DNA of 64,000 nt. Origin: Pikeienuella litoralis. GTDB taxonomy: Bacteria; Pseudomonadota; Alphaproteobacteria; Rhodobacterales; Rhodobacteraceae. The stretch spans positions 62,001-126,000 of the forward strand of contig NZ_JBBHER010000006.1 in assembly GCF_037646705.1 (NCBI RefSeq), in the 5' to 3' direction. The translations under genes and the position numbers were made by a program. Positions 1-8,561 of this stretch are shown in pieces. The notes beneath the pieces are model-generated. The model had not been told where the DNA came from. It did no database searches and saw only the letters and a program-made list of their open reading frames with translations. Numbering within the stretch: the stretch's first letter is position 1; each line of letters opens with the position of its first letter.

Positions 1-365
1 AACTCTATGATCCGTCGGGTCCACTTCGACCAGGTGATCGCAAGTCCGAGCGCCGCGCCGCCGACCGCGCCCAGCGCAAGACCGACGTAGAGTCTCACAA
101 GCGTGTCGAAGGAATGGCTGACGATCGAGAGCGCCGCGGCCGCCGCGGTCCGCTCGCCGCCTTGTGCAACCGAGACGATCCCGAAACCGCCGCCCCAATA
201 ATCGGCCATGGAGAGAAATGTCGTGGTGGCCAGAACCTGCCAGCCGGGGATCATCGGCACGCCGGCGACGACCTCTGCCGGAAAGACAATGGACAACGTC
301 TGCCAAAAAACGACCATCGCCACAAAAACAAGAAGCGAAATCCGACTTTGGGCAGCCCGAGTCAT
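1..365 (-). CDS. ABC transporter permease, 3' part outside the window
   Basis: The reading frame runs leftwards from an ATG at 365 and is still open at base 1, so only about 121 N-terminal residues are present. It begins with a short basic segment (MTRAAQSR) followed by a strongly hydrophobic helix (ISLLVFVAMVVFWQTL) and later a glycine/alanine-rich helix (LYVGLALGAVGGAALGLAI), as expected for a binding-protein-dependent permease of the SsuC/TauC type. The start ATG overlaps the ATPase stop (ATGA), indicating translational coupling. It is probably the second permease of the importer encoded immediately upstream in transcription order. The substrate cannot be read from this fragment. Confidence 0.75.
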   Translation of the reverse strand, partial: MTRAAQSRISLLVFVAMVVFWQTLSIVFPAEVVAGVPMIPGWQVLATTTFLSMADYWGGGFGIVSVAQGGERTAAAAALSIVSHSFDTLVRLYVGLALGAVGGAALGLAITWSKWTRRIIE

Positions 366-1153
366 GCGTCTGACCCTCTTGCGGGTTCAAGCCCGAGATG
401 CGCGAGAAGCTTGTGTTTGATCGCCAAAAGCTCCGCCGACGCCAAACTGTCGACACCACGAGGCCGATCCGCCTTTAGCGCGATATCGTCGGCCAATGCG
501 CCCTGCTTTACAACAAGAATACGATCGGAAAGGAGGAGCGCTTCATCGACATCATGTGTCACGAACAGGATCGTGCGGCGCCGCTCCTGCCCTGCGTCGA
601 CCCACAGATCAAGCAACACGTCATGCAACTGACGTTTAGTGACGTAGTCCAGCGCTCCGAACGGCTCGTCCAGCAGAAGTACGCCGGAATCGTTGGCGAA
701 GACTGTCGCAATTGCGACACGTTTCAACATCCCGCCCGAAAGCTCCTTCGGCCAAGCCCAAGCGACATCGGAGAGACCGACTAGATCAAGATAGCGGAGC
801 GCCCGTTCCCGACGCTCATCGCGAGGCATCCTTCGACGCTTCAATCCGTATTCGACATTGTCGATCACGCGCATCCATGGAAAGACGCTGTCCTTCTGGA
901 ATACAAAACCGCGGTCCGGTCCCGGACCGGATATCGGCGCGTCACCGACAGCGATCGTACCAGCGGTGGGAGCGAGAAGGCCGGAGACGAGTTGAAGGAG
1001 AGTGGTTTTTCCGCAACCTGACGGACCCACGAGACAAACGAATTCGCCGGCTTCAATCTCGACCGACACGTCGTTAACCGCGACAACTTCACGCCCATCG
1101 GCGCGGCGAAAGTTACGCCTGACATTCTTGAAAGTGATCCCGGTTTCATTCAC
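362..1153 (-). CDS. ABC transporter ATP-binding protein (SsuB/TauB-like)
   Basis: This is the cytoplasmic ATPase that powers the neighbouring importer. Walker A (GPSGCGKTT, about residue 43), a Q-loop (FVFQKDSVFPW), a signature LSGGM in place of LSGGQ, Walker B (VLLLDEPFG) and the switch histidine (VTHD) are all visible. The length of about 263 aa is normal for the nitrate/sulfonate/taurine ATPase family. I prefer the GTG at 1153 because it overlaps the upstream permease stop as GTGA and removes a basic extension; an in-frame ATG at 1171 is the alternative. It is embedded in a permease-ATPase-permease-binding protein operon. Confidence 0.88.
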   Translation of the reverse strand: MNETGITFKNVRRNFRRADGREVVAVNDVSVEIEAGEFVCLVGPSGCGKTTLLQLVSGLLAPTAGTIAVGDAPISGPGPDRGFVFQKDSVFPWMRVIDNVEYGLKRRRMPRDERRERALRYLDLVGLSDVAWAWPKELSGGMLKRVAIATVFANDSGVLLLDEPFGALDYVTKRQLHDVLLDLWVDAGQERRRTILFVTHDVDEALLLSDRILVVKQGALADDIALKADRPRGVDSLASAELLAIKHKLLAHLGLEPARGSDA

Positions 1154-2028
1154 TTTGCGTCCGCGCTCCATCGCATGGCGCGGCGAGCGAGCGCGCCCAT
1201 TAACATGTCCGAAATGACCGCGGCGACGCCGAGCACCAGGAGGCACGCGAAGATCCCCTCCGTGTCGAGACTGCCAGCAAGCACCTCGATGATCTTGCCG
1301 ATTCCTTGCTGCGCGCCGAGCAATTCGGCAATCGCCTCAAGCCCCCAGGCGCCGGCGAGAGCGATGCGGAGCCCACCAAGAATCTGTGGCAGGGTTCCGG
1401 GGACCAGCATTCCCCACAGAATATCCCATCCACCGGCACCTAGCGTGCGTGCCGAATCCTCGTAAACTGGGTCGAGATTGTCGGCCGCGCGCTGCGCGTA
1501 GATGTAGAGGATAACGACTACGTAGATCGTGATCAGAAGGAGCGCACTCCACCTTCCTGTCCCAAACCAAATCAGAAAGAAGGGCGCGAGGACGAGGATC
1601 GGGATCGTACCCACCGTCGTCAGGATCGGATCGAGAATCGCACGCGCCAACATGACCCTGGCGGTGAAGAGACCGAGAACAGCTCCGATCGCGCCGCCGA
1701 GAAGTACTGAGACAAAGACATTTGTAGCGCTGTAGATCAGACTGTCGAACAGCCCCGTTTTTGGAAGACCATAATAGCTGAGCATCGGCGCAAGCCAGAA
1801 GTCCTCAGCAACCCGCGCCATCACAGCATAGGGCGAGGGAAGAACGGCGGACCCCACAACGAAGCCGAGCCCCCACCAGAGGAAGACCGCCAGAATGACG
1901 CCTACGAGACCGAGCGGATCGACGGAGCCGAGCCATGCCCTCACCGTATGCTTCGCGGATCCGCCCGACACCCGGCGATCTGGAGAACCGCCGATCGTCT
2001 GTCGCAAGGTGGCCACGCCGCTCCTCAA
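1150..2028 (-). CDS. ABC transporter permease (SsuC/TauC-like)
   Basis: This 292-aa inner-membrane protein has about six hydrophobic segments. The cytoplasmic coupling loop (EDSARTLGAGGWDILWGMLVPGTL, about residues 195-220) carries the EAA-type motif that contacts the ATPase. It lies directly downstream of the binding-protein gene (10-nt gap) and overlaps the ATPase start. No ATG is available at the 5' end; a TTG at 2028 or a GTG at 2016 preceded by GAGGAG are the plausible starts, so the exact N-terminus is uncertain. With the partial permease at 1-365 the system would have two different permeases, or this operon continues into a second unit. Confidence 0.85.
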   Translation of the reverse strand: MRSGVATLRQTIGGSPDRRVSGGSAKHTVRAWLGSVDPLGLVGVILAVFLWWGLGFVVGSAVLPSPYAVMARVAEDFWLAPMLSYYGLPKTGLFDSLIYSATNVFVSVLLGGAIGAVLGLFTARVMLARAILDPILTTVGTIPILVLAPFFLIWFGTGRWSALLLITIYVVVILYIYAQRAADNLDPVYEDSARTLGAGGWDILWGMLVPGTLPQILGGLRIALAGAWGLEAIAELLGAQQGIGKIIEVLAGSLDTEGIFACLLVLGVAAVISDMLMGALARRAMRWSADAK

Positions 2029-2037
2029 TCCTCGCCC

Positions 2038-3363
2038 TCAGCCTTTAGCCGCTACAGCGAAACGATAAGCGTCGAGGTAATTGAACCGCTCATGATGGAT
2101 CTTTGCCTGCTCCAGCAGTTTCCCGGCCTCTTCGCTCAAGACTTCCCCGTCGAGCGCCTTGATCAGATCCTCAGACTTGATGCGGTAATCGTTCATTTGC
2201 TTCCAGATCGCCGCCGCCCATACGATGTCATCAGGCTTCAATCCTTCGTCGGGCAGAATTCCCTTTTTAGTGAACTCTTCGATCAACGCGCCCCAAGCGT
2301 TTTCATAGTAGAGGACGCTCTCGGGATCGCGGAAATAGGTTTCCCCCTCTTCGAACGGCGCAAAGGGATGCAATGCGGCTACCGTCGCCTCCAATCCCTT
2401 CGCGTCCAAGTCAGTCCCTGCGACGCTATTCAGGTAAGGTGCTTGCAGCTCATAGAGGGAAGGGTCCTTGCCCACTGCGTCAATCGTTCGCCAGACGACT
2501 GAAAGAAAACGAAGAACAGTGTTCTGGTTTTCGCTTACATAGTCCGAATTCGCTCCAATTCCGACGATAGCCACCAGAGGCGCGACCGACGAACCTGCTC
2601 CACCTGGCGCATGAGCGAAGAGGTCGCCGATGCTCAATACCCGCGTCCAGCCAGCCTGCATCAATGTATAGACGACTGGCGCGCCCTCGGGGTTCACGAA
2701 GTCAATCTGCCCCGACCGCGCGAGAACGAGCGACCGCGCGTCTTCGAGCACTTCGACATTCCAGTCGACTCCGCTGAACTCCGCCGCCGCGTTCGTGAAG
2801 GGGCGGTTCGAAATCACCGGCGGCACGATCAGTGTTTTCCCTTCGAGCGGCGCCAGCGCCGTGGCCATCGCATCCTCGAAGCTCATACCTTCATCGATAT
2901 ACTCGCTCACCGACTTCAGCCCGAGCTGCGGATTGGCGAGGATCGCCGCGCCGAGGAAGGTATCCGTGAAGGCGATGCATTTCAGTTTGCCGCTAGAACG
3001 GTAGGTTGGCAGCATCAGCGGGCAGTACTGACTGGCGATATCGAGCTGACCATTCAGCAGCAGAGCGTTCACGTTCGTGTCGTTGACCTTCATCCCGAGT
3101 TCGTCGGGACCAATAGTGACGCCCACCTCATCGAACCAGCCCTTCTTCATCGCGATGACGTAGAATGTGTTGTCCGCATATGGCCGCATTCCGAAATTTA
3201 CTGTCACCGACGGTATTTCGACGCCGGGTTCGGGTTCTGCTGGTTGGAACAAAGTTTCCGCAGTCGCGCCGCCAGTGAAGGCCACCGATACGGCGAACAA
3301 TGTCGCCGCAGCGACAACGGATCGTACCGATGAAATGTGCTTCGAGGATGCCGTCAGGGTCAT
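2038..3363 (-). CDS. ABC transporter substrate-binding protein (NMT1/SsuA-like)
   Basis: This 441-aa periplasmic binding protein is the first gene of the importer operon. It has a clear Sec signal peptide (hydrophobic core VVAAATLFAVSVAFTGG, cleavage near TAE). The mature start VTVNFGMRPYADNTFYVIAMKKGWF is typical of the NMT1/SsuA/TauA family that binds small anionic or aromatic organic compounds; the exact ligand cannot be inferred. The ATG at 3363 is preceded by GGAG at good spacing. A consensus -35 (TTGACA, minus strand, near 3472-3477) and a palindrome at 3413-3428 lie upstream, so the IclR regulator encoded next door may act here. Confidence 0.85.
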   Translation of the reverse strand: MTLTASSKHISSVRSVVAAATLFAVSVAFTGGATAETLFQPAEPEPGVEIPSVTVNFGMRPYADNTFYVIAMKKGWFDEVGVTIGPDELGMKVNDTNVNALLLNGQLDIASQYCPLMLPTYRSSGKLKCIAFTDTFLGAAILANPQLGLKSVSEYIDEGMSFEDAMATALAPLEGKTLIVPPVISNRPFTNAAAEFSGVDWNVEVLEDARSLVLARSGQIDFVNPEGAPVVYTLMQAGWTRVLSIGDLFAHAPGGAGSSVAPLVAIVGIGANSDYVSENQNTVLRFLSVVWRTIDAVGKDPSLYELQAPYLNSVAGTDLDAKGLEATVAALHPFAPFEEGETYFRDPESVLYYENAWGALIEEFTKKGILPDEGLKPDDIVWAAAIWKQMNDYRIKSEDLIKALDGEVLSEEAGKLLEQAKIHHERFNYLDAYRFAVAAKG

Positions 3364-3412
3364 GTCGATCTCCGCCGCTTGGAGCAGTTATTTTTTGGAC
3401 GCGCAGCTTCTC

Positions 3413-3428
3413 ATTCTCTTCAGAGAAT
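3413..3428. promoter_or_regulatory. Inverted repeat upstream of the binding-protein gene
   Basis: A perfect 7-bp inverted repeat with a 2-nt centre (ATTCTCT-TC-AGAGAAT) sits 50-65 bp before the binding-protein start, in the gap that separates the ABC operon from the iclR-type gene. Its position between a good -35-like hexamer and the gene suits an operator. IclR-family proteins bind short palindromes, so this is a candidate site; nothing beyond symmetry and position supports it. Confidence 0.35.
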
Positions 3429-3604
3429 ACTCTGCCTCCCCAAAGATCAGCGAACACTACTGCAATTTTTCTGTCAAGGCCGTTGAGCATCACGCATGTT
3501 CAGGGAGTGCGCCACGGACGATCGGCCATTGGCCAAAAGCGTGCGCTCAGTCGGCGCGTCGGCTTTCAGGGCGTACGGGTCAGTTTTCAGTGCGTATGGG
3601 ACCG

Positions 3605-4474
3605 TTACGGAAAGTCAGCCGGAGGCTCACCCATGATGGAATCGTGGATATCACGCGCCGCACGCTTCATCGCGGACGTCACCTGGGCCTCGCACTCTTC
3701 AACCTGGCCCTCGAAACCGGCGAGACAGAAGATATAGGCGACTTTTCCATCACGCGCGAAGATCGGCAAGCCATAGGCGAGCATTCCCTCGAAATGCTCG
3801 CCTATACTTCGCGAAAAGCCTCGGGCCTTGGTTGCCGCGAGTTCAGAAATCAGATGCTCCGGCGAAGTGATCGTGTTCCGCGTGTACTTGCGTATCATTT
3901 TGGCCGTCAGCCATCGCTCTTGCTCCACTTGCGACTGCCAAGCGAGATAAGCGCGCATCTGCGCAGGAGAGTCGTGAGGCAGCGTCGAGCCTATCGCGTA
4001 CGACACCAACACCAGATTGTCGTTGGGAAAATTGTCGATTACGATAAACGTCCCGTCGGTCTGTGGTTGCGTCAGCACACAGGAGAAGCCCGACTCGACC
4101 ACTAGCTGTGTCAAACGTTCCCGTATGCGCTTCAGTTCAGGCGAAGCCAGCATCGAAGAACATGTCGCCAACAAGGCAGCGCCTAGACTGTACGTCTTGG
4201 ACCGTTCGTCAAACCGCAGCCAGCCTGAATGAGCAAGCGTCTTCAGAATCGCATGGCAGTGACTTTTGGTTATCGCGAGCGTTCTGGCTAGCTCCGCTAA
4301 CGATGCGCCGCCCTGCCCGTGCCGGTTTAGCGCTTCAATGACACGAATCCCATTCTGGAGCGCTGGCACGAGCTTGGTCGGCGCCTTCACCGTATTCGCC
4401 TCACGACGACTGTCCGCGGCGGGGTTAGAATACCTGACACTCCTGAAATAAGATTCATCCGTCAATGCGCCCAC
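3605..4474 (-). CDS. IclR-family transcriptional regulator
   Basis: A DNA-binding winged helix occupies roughly residues 35-95 (VPALQNGIRVIEALNRHGQG, then the recognition region LAITKSHCHAILKTLAHSGWL). It is followed by an IclR-type effector domain ending in a region with several cysteines and aromatic residues (YGLPIFARDGKVAYIFCLAGFEG). At 289 aa it is slightly longer than the family norm because the frame opens with a GTG at 4474 and a non-conserved 30-residue leader; an internal start is possible. It is oriented like the adjacent ABC importer, and probably controls that operon. The effector is unknown. Confidence 0.85.
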   Translation of the reverse strand: MGALTDESYFRSVRYSNPAADSRREANTVKAPTKLVPALQNGIRVIEALNRHGQGGASLAELARTLAITKSHCHAILKTLAHSGWLRFDERSKTYSLGAALLATCSSMLASPELKRIRERLTQLVVESGFSCVLTQPQTDGTFIVIDNFPNDNLVLVSYAIGSTLPHDSPAQMRAYLAWQSQVEQERWLTAKMIRKYTRNTITSPEHLISELAATKARGFSRSIGEHFEGMLAYGLPIFARDGKVAYIFCLAGFEGQVEECEAQVTSAMKRAARDIHDSIMGEPPADFP

Positions 4475-4849
4475 TCTGATTTTCTGGAATCGCGGACTAG
4501 TAGGTTAGATGCCGTTTATTCTCAAGACTAAATGTTATCTCGTTTGCAACATCGGAGATCAACGCAAAATGAGTCTCGCGGTTTCAACGGACGCCTATCT
4601 GTCTGGTCGCTAGATTGGACTAGAGTGCGCCTTTTCATCTGCACAGGTTAAAGCCACGATTTTGACCGGAAATCAGGCGTTGTAGACTTTATCGATAAAG
4701 CGAGGCACATCAGCAGTGACATCCACGCGGATTTAATACTCGTTGAGACGGACGGCTTCGACGAACTTGAGAGTCTTCATTAAGTTTCGGCCTGCGGGTT
4801 GTAGTATGATTGCCAAACCGGACGGTCGATCACCTTGTTCGTCCCCGCC

Positions 4850-6215
4850 CCCACCGCCAAGATGCTCTGTCTCTCGTTCTCCGTTCATCGCCCTAGGGAC
4901 AGTCCGATAGTTTGTGTTCGAGGCCAGTTCTCGTCTTTGGCTGACAAGTCGTTCGCCAAACATGACGGCGAATTGGGTTTTGGCCTCGGCGCTGCTCAAG
5001 CAGCGCATGTTCCCACTCCTTCGCCGCACAAACAAGAGCCAAGTATAGCAGCATCGTAGCGGCGTCATCATTCGAGAAATGGCCACGGGCGTACACCGAC
5101 CGGCGCAACTTCGAGTTTAGCGTCTCTATCACATTCTTAGGATAGATGATCCGACGCACGCCCTCCGGGAAGCCGAAGAACGGACTGATCAGGCGCCAGT
5201 TTCACCACCAGGGTGCCCCCCCTCGTGGCTCGCAGACAAACCACTGCCGGGAAATGGATTGCGGGATATGTCAGACTCCAGAGGTGTTCCTCGAAGGGCT
5301 CCAGCGCCGCCTTGGCTGCATCGATGTCCTTGGCCCGACAGACGGCTCGGAGCGTCTGCGCGACCGGCTTGCAATCCTTCCAGGATGCGAAGCTCATGAA
5401 GTGGCGGATCAGATGCACCATACAGGTCTGGACAATGACGTCGGGAAACGCAGCGTTGACCGCTTCGTAAACGCCCTTGAGCCCGTCGACAGCGGCGACA
5501 AGAATGTCGCCCAGGCTGCGCGCCTTCAACTCATTCATCACCCGAAGCGAGAACTTCGCGCGCTCCGTCTGCTCGATCCAGAGGCCCAGGATGTCCTTCG
5601 TGCGGTCCGGCAGGATGCCCAGGGCGATGTAGACCGCCTTGTCGCGCACAAAGCCCTCGTCCCTGACCTTCACCCAGATCACATCGAAGAACTCCAGCGG
5701 ATAGCAAGCGTCGAGCGGGTGGTTCCGCCGTTTCGCGACCCCTTCCAGCACCGTGTTCGGCGCCGCCGAGATCAGGTCGGGCGACACGCCGATGCCGTAG
5801 AACTCCTCCAGATGCATCCAGATCTCGCGCACGCTCATGCCGCGCCCATACATCGAGATCACCTTGTCGTCGAAATCCCTTCTCGGCGAGAGCTGCGCAT
5901 TTGCCTGTCAGGCGCCGGGAAAATCGTCGCTGATACGTCGCGATCTGCTTCGGATCTAAGGCGCCGTTCCGATCCCGCGGGATGCCCAGCGTCACCTTCG
6001 ACGCGCCCGTCAGCATCGCCTTCTTAGATGCGCCATTATGGTTTTTGCCGACATCTCGACCGGCCGCACCGAACAGATACTCTTTCAGATCGGCGTTCAG
6101 AAACCTTTCCGACAGCACCGTCTTCACCTAATGGACCGGCTCATCCTTCGCGCACAGATCCTGCAGATCGCGACCAGCCAGAAGCTCGTCCAGTAGATCC
6201 TTCTCGATCGTCATG
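4850..6215 (-). pseudogene. IS256-family transposase, multiply frameshifted
   Basis: The segment reads as an IS256 (mutator-type) transposase broken into several frames. The start MTIEKDLLDELLAGRD at 6215 meets an in-frame TAG after about 27 codons. The next piece begins at 6127 and shifts near 5860. The central part (5137-5862) has the family landmarks ALGILPDRTKDILGLWIEQT and AAVDGLKGVYEAV. A third frame carries VRRIIYPKNVIETLNSKLRR (about 5150) and the end QFAVMFGERLVSQ lies in a fourth. No intact DDE domain can be translated, so the element is dead. Terminal inverted repeats could not be fixed. A related 3' remnant lies at 17.83-17.93 kb. Confidence 0.85.
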
Positions 6216-6292
6216 TGATGCTCCTCTCAGTTCCATCATCATGGCCTCGCAAACAAGTTTCCTTACAGTCCCGAAAGGGTTGTTGGCGATCT

Positions 6293-7291
6293 TCATCTTG
6301 GCATCACTAACATCTCGGGAGTCGGAACAGTCAGCCTTGCGCCGTCACGCGCCGAAATCGCGATCCGCTCTAGCAGCGCAGTATTGGCCACCGCCTGCAC
6401 CGGGCTCACCGGCCAGCTTGCGGCGCCTTCTATGCAGGCGGCGAAATGCTCCAGCGCGGCGCGTTCGATATCGGTGTCAGCGTGCTCCTCGCACCGCTCG
6501 GGACCAGCTTGCGGGCGCACGCGTAGTCGAGTCTCGTCGCGGATCTCGGCCCAACTGCGGCTACCGTAGACCTGCAGGCGCCAGTCATCGGGCGTAGCAG
6601 TCAGCGTCGAGAGACTACCCGACGCACCGGAGGCAAAGCGCAACATCATCAACGTGGTGTCGTCCATGCCATAGTCCAACACCTGCCGGCGGCTTTCGGC
6701 CATGACTTCCCCCACCGGGCCGGCCAGCGCGATCATCAGATCCGTGATGTGGACACCCTTTCCTGTCATGCCTCCTGCAGGGCTTTCGGAGGGCGTGGCG
6801 CGCCAACCCTCACGGCTTTGCCGGAAGGCCGAGGGGCCTGAAAAGACGCCCTCAATATGCAGCACCTGTCCCAACTCTCCAGCCTCGACCATCGCCGCGA
6901 GGCGTCGAAAAGCCGGCAGGAAGCGACGGTTGTGCCCCAGCGCCAACACCACGCCCACCGCCTCCGCTGCGCGACAGGCCGCAGCAGCGGAATCGGCATC
7001 AAGCGCCAACGGCTTTTCCACATAGACATGCTTGCCGGCAGCGGCGGCCTGTTCGATCTGCGCCACATGGGCGGAATGCGGCGTGGCCAGCACCACCGCG
7101 TCAATCTCGGTGTCGGCCAGCATGGCGGCGTAATCGTCATCGACCGGCAGGCCGGTCTCGGCCATGAAATCAGCTACTTTCGACGGGCTGCGTGTGACGC
7201 CGCGGACAAACGCGATCTTCTGGCTTTCCGCCACCGCGCGTACCAAAACCTGGCCCCAGCGGCCCAGCCCAACAATCCCAGCGCGGATCAT
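6293..7291 (-). CDS. Gfo/Idh/MocA-family NAD(P)-dependent oxidoreductase
   Basis: This 332-aa enzyme has an N-terminal Rossmann domain beginning MIRAGIVGLGRWG (GxGxxG at residues 8-13). The family signature EKPLALD is at residues 92-98, followed by a C-terminal substrate domain (ALGHNRRFLPAFRRL, GVHITDLMIALAG). Such enzymes oxidise or reduce sugars, inositols or hydroxy acids. The start at 7291 is chosen over an upstream frame extension because it has GGAG at 8-nt spacing and matches the conserved N-terminus. It is the last gene of the ten-gene catabolic cluster; a 106-nt gap separates it from the UxaA-like gene. Substrate unknown. Confidence 0.85.
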   Translation of the reverse strand: MIRAGIVGLGRWGQVLVRAVAESQKIAFVRGVTRSPSKVADFMAETGLPVDDDYAAMLADTEIDAVVLATPHSAHVAQIEQAAAAGKHVYVEKPLALDADSAAAACRAAEAVGVVLALGHNRRFLPAFRRLAAMVEAGELGQVLHIEGVFSGPSAFRQSREGWRATPSESPAGGMTGKGVHITDLMIALAGPVGEVMAESRRQVLDYGMDDTTLMMLRFASGASGSLSTLTATPDDWRLQVYGSRSWAEIRDETRLRVRPQAGPERCEEHADTDIERAALEHFAACIEGAASWPVSPVQAVANTALLERIAISARDGARLTVPTPEMLVMPR

Positions 7292-7397
7292 CGGCTGACT
7301 CCGTCGTGGCCACTCAGGGCGCGGCGGCGGGCGGCTCCCTGCCTCGCCAAGCCCGCGCGGCAGCATTGGCTCATGATTTGGCGCATTCCCGCCTCCC

Positions 7398-8561
7398 TCA
7401 GACCGAGCGGCCGAAGCGGCTGATGTTGCTGTGCAGAAACCCCAGCCGTTCGGCCGCAGTCGGCGCGCCATCGATAACTGCGGCCGCCGCAGCGCCGATC
7501 CGCTCGGCACCTGCGGTGATGCCGCCGCCGCCATGGAACAGATCCGAGAGATCGACATCAAGATGGTCACGCATCACCCGCGCCGTCTCGCGGTTGGCGG
7601 AGATCTTCAGCGTCGGCATGATGCTATGGCCGGACGGGTTGCCGCTACCGGTGACGAAGGCGGTGATCTGGCAGCCGCCTGCGGCAAGCGCGGTGAGATT
7701 CTCGACCGCTGCGGCCGGGGCGTCCATCATCCAAAGGCCCGTGTACGGCGCGCGCGCGCCATAGCCGATGCAACCCTCGATGGGCGCATGTCCGGTCTTG
7801 GCGATCGCGCCCAACGATTTCTCCTCGATCGTGGTAAGCCCTCCGGCGATATTGTCAGCGGTGGGGTTGATGCCAGTCAGTTCCACGCCCGCGGTCCGCG
7901 CGATCTGCGCATAGCCGTCGATGGCGCGCAACATTGCCTCTGCAGCCTCTGAATTGCAGGCGCGTGCTGTCAGCGCCGCCTCGCCGCCCAGACACTCCAC
8001 CGGCTCGGAGAAAATCAGTGTTGCGCCACGAGTATGCAATTCGTCCGTCAGCGCGCCCAGCGCCGGATTAGCGAACAGACCCGAGGTGGTGTCGGATCCA
8101 CCGCATTCCAGCCCAATGGTCATCTCATGCCAGCCGACCGGCGTCTGCTTTGCAGCGTCGGCGCGAGTCTGCAACTCTTGCAGCAATCGCTCGGCAGCGG
8201 CTATGCAAGGCTGCATGCCGCCCGATTGCAGAAAGGACAGGACGCGGATCGATTCACCCCGGCCCTGCACCCGCTCCGCGATCCTCAGCGCACTTGCCGG
8301 CTCGAAGGCGACGATCAAGCAGCCGGCCAGATTGGGATGCCCCGCAAGGCCCGCCATACTGTCCAGCGTAATTTCGAGATCCTCGCCCAGCTGGCCTCGG
8401 CCATAGGCGGCGGGAAGAGCCACAATACCCGGAACGCGCGCCACGATATGCGACAAAAGCGGGTTCATGTTATCGGCTGCCGCCATGACGGCTACAGCAT
8501 TGCGGATGCCTGGGCGCCCGTCTTCGCGCCGCCAGGCATTCAAGGTTTCCGGTAGTTTCAC
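7398..8561 (-). CDS. UxaA-family hydro-lyase/sulfo-lyase large subunit
   Basis: The 387-aa protein matches the large-domain family shared by altronate dehydratase (UxaA), galactarate dehydratase (GarD) and sulfolactate sulfo-lyase (SuyB). The opening WRREDGRPGIRNAVAVM, the ECGGSDTTSGLFANPALG block (about residues 153-170) and TGSGNPSGHSIMPTLKIS near the C-terminus are diagnostic. It lacks the N-terminal SAF domain of full-length UxaA; that domain is instead fused to the dehydrogenase encoded just upstream (4-nt overlap). The pair would form the catalytic large/small arrangement seen in SuyAB. The reaction is probably loss of water or sulfite from a hydroxy acid; which one is inference. Confidence 0.82.
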   Translation of the reverse strand: MKLPETLNAWRREDGRPGIRNAVAVMAAADNMNPLLSHIVARVPGIVALPAAYGRGQLGEDLEITLDSMAGLAGHPNLAGCLIVAFEPASALRIAERVQGRGESIRVLSFLQSGGMQPCIAAAERLLQELQTRADAAKQTPVGWHEMTIGLECGGSDTTSGLFANPALGALTDELHTRGATLIFSEPVECLGGEAALTARACNSEAAEAMLRAIDGYAQIARTAGVELTGINPTADNIAGGLTTIEEKSLGAIAKTGHAPIEGCIGYGARAPYTGLWMMDAPAAAVENLTALAAGGCQITAFVTGSGNPSGHSIMPTLKISANRETARVMRDHLDVDLSDLFHGGGGITAGAERIGAAAAAVIDGAPTAAERLGFLHSNISRFGRSV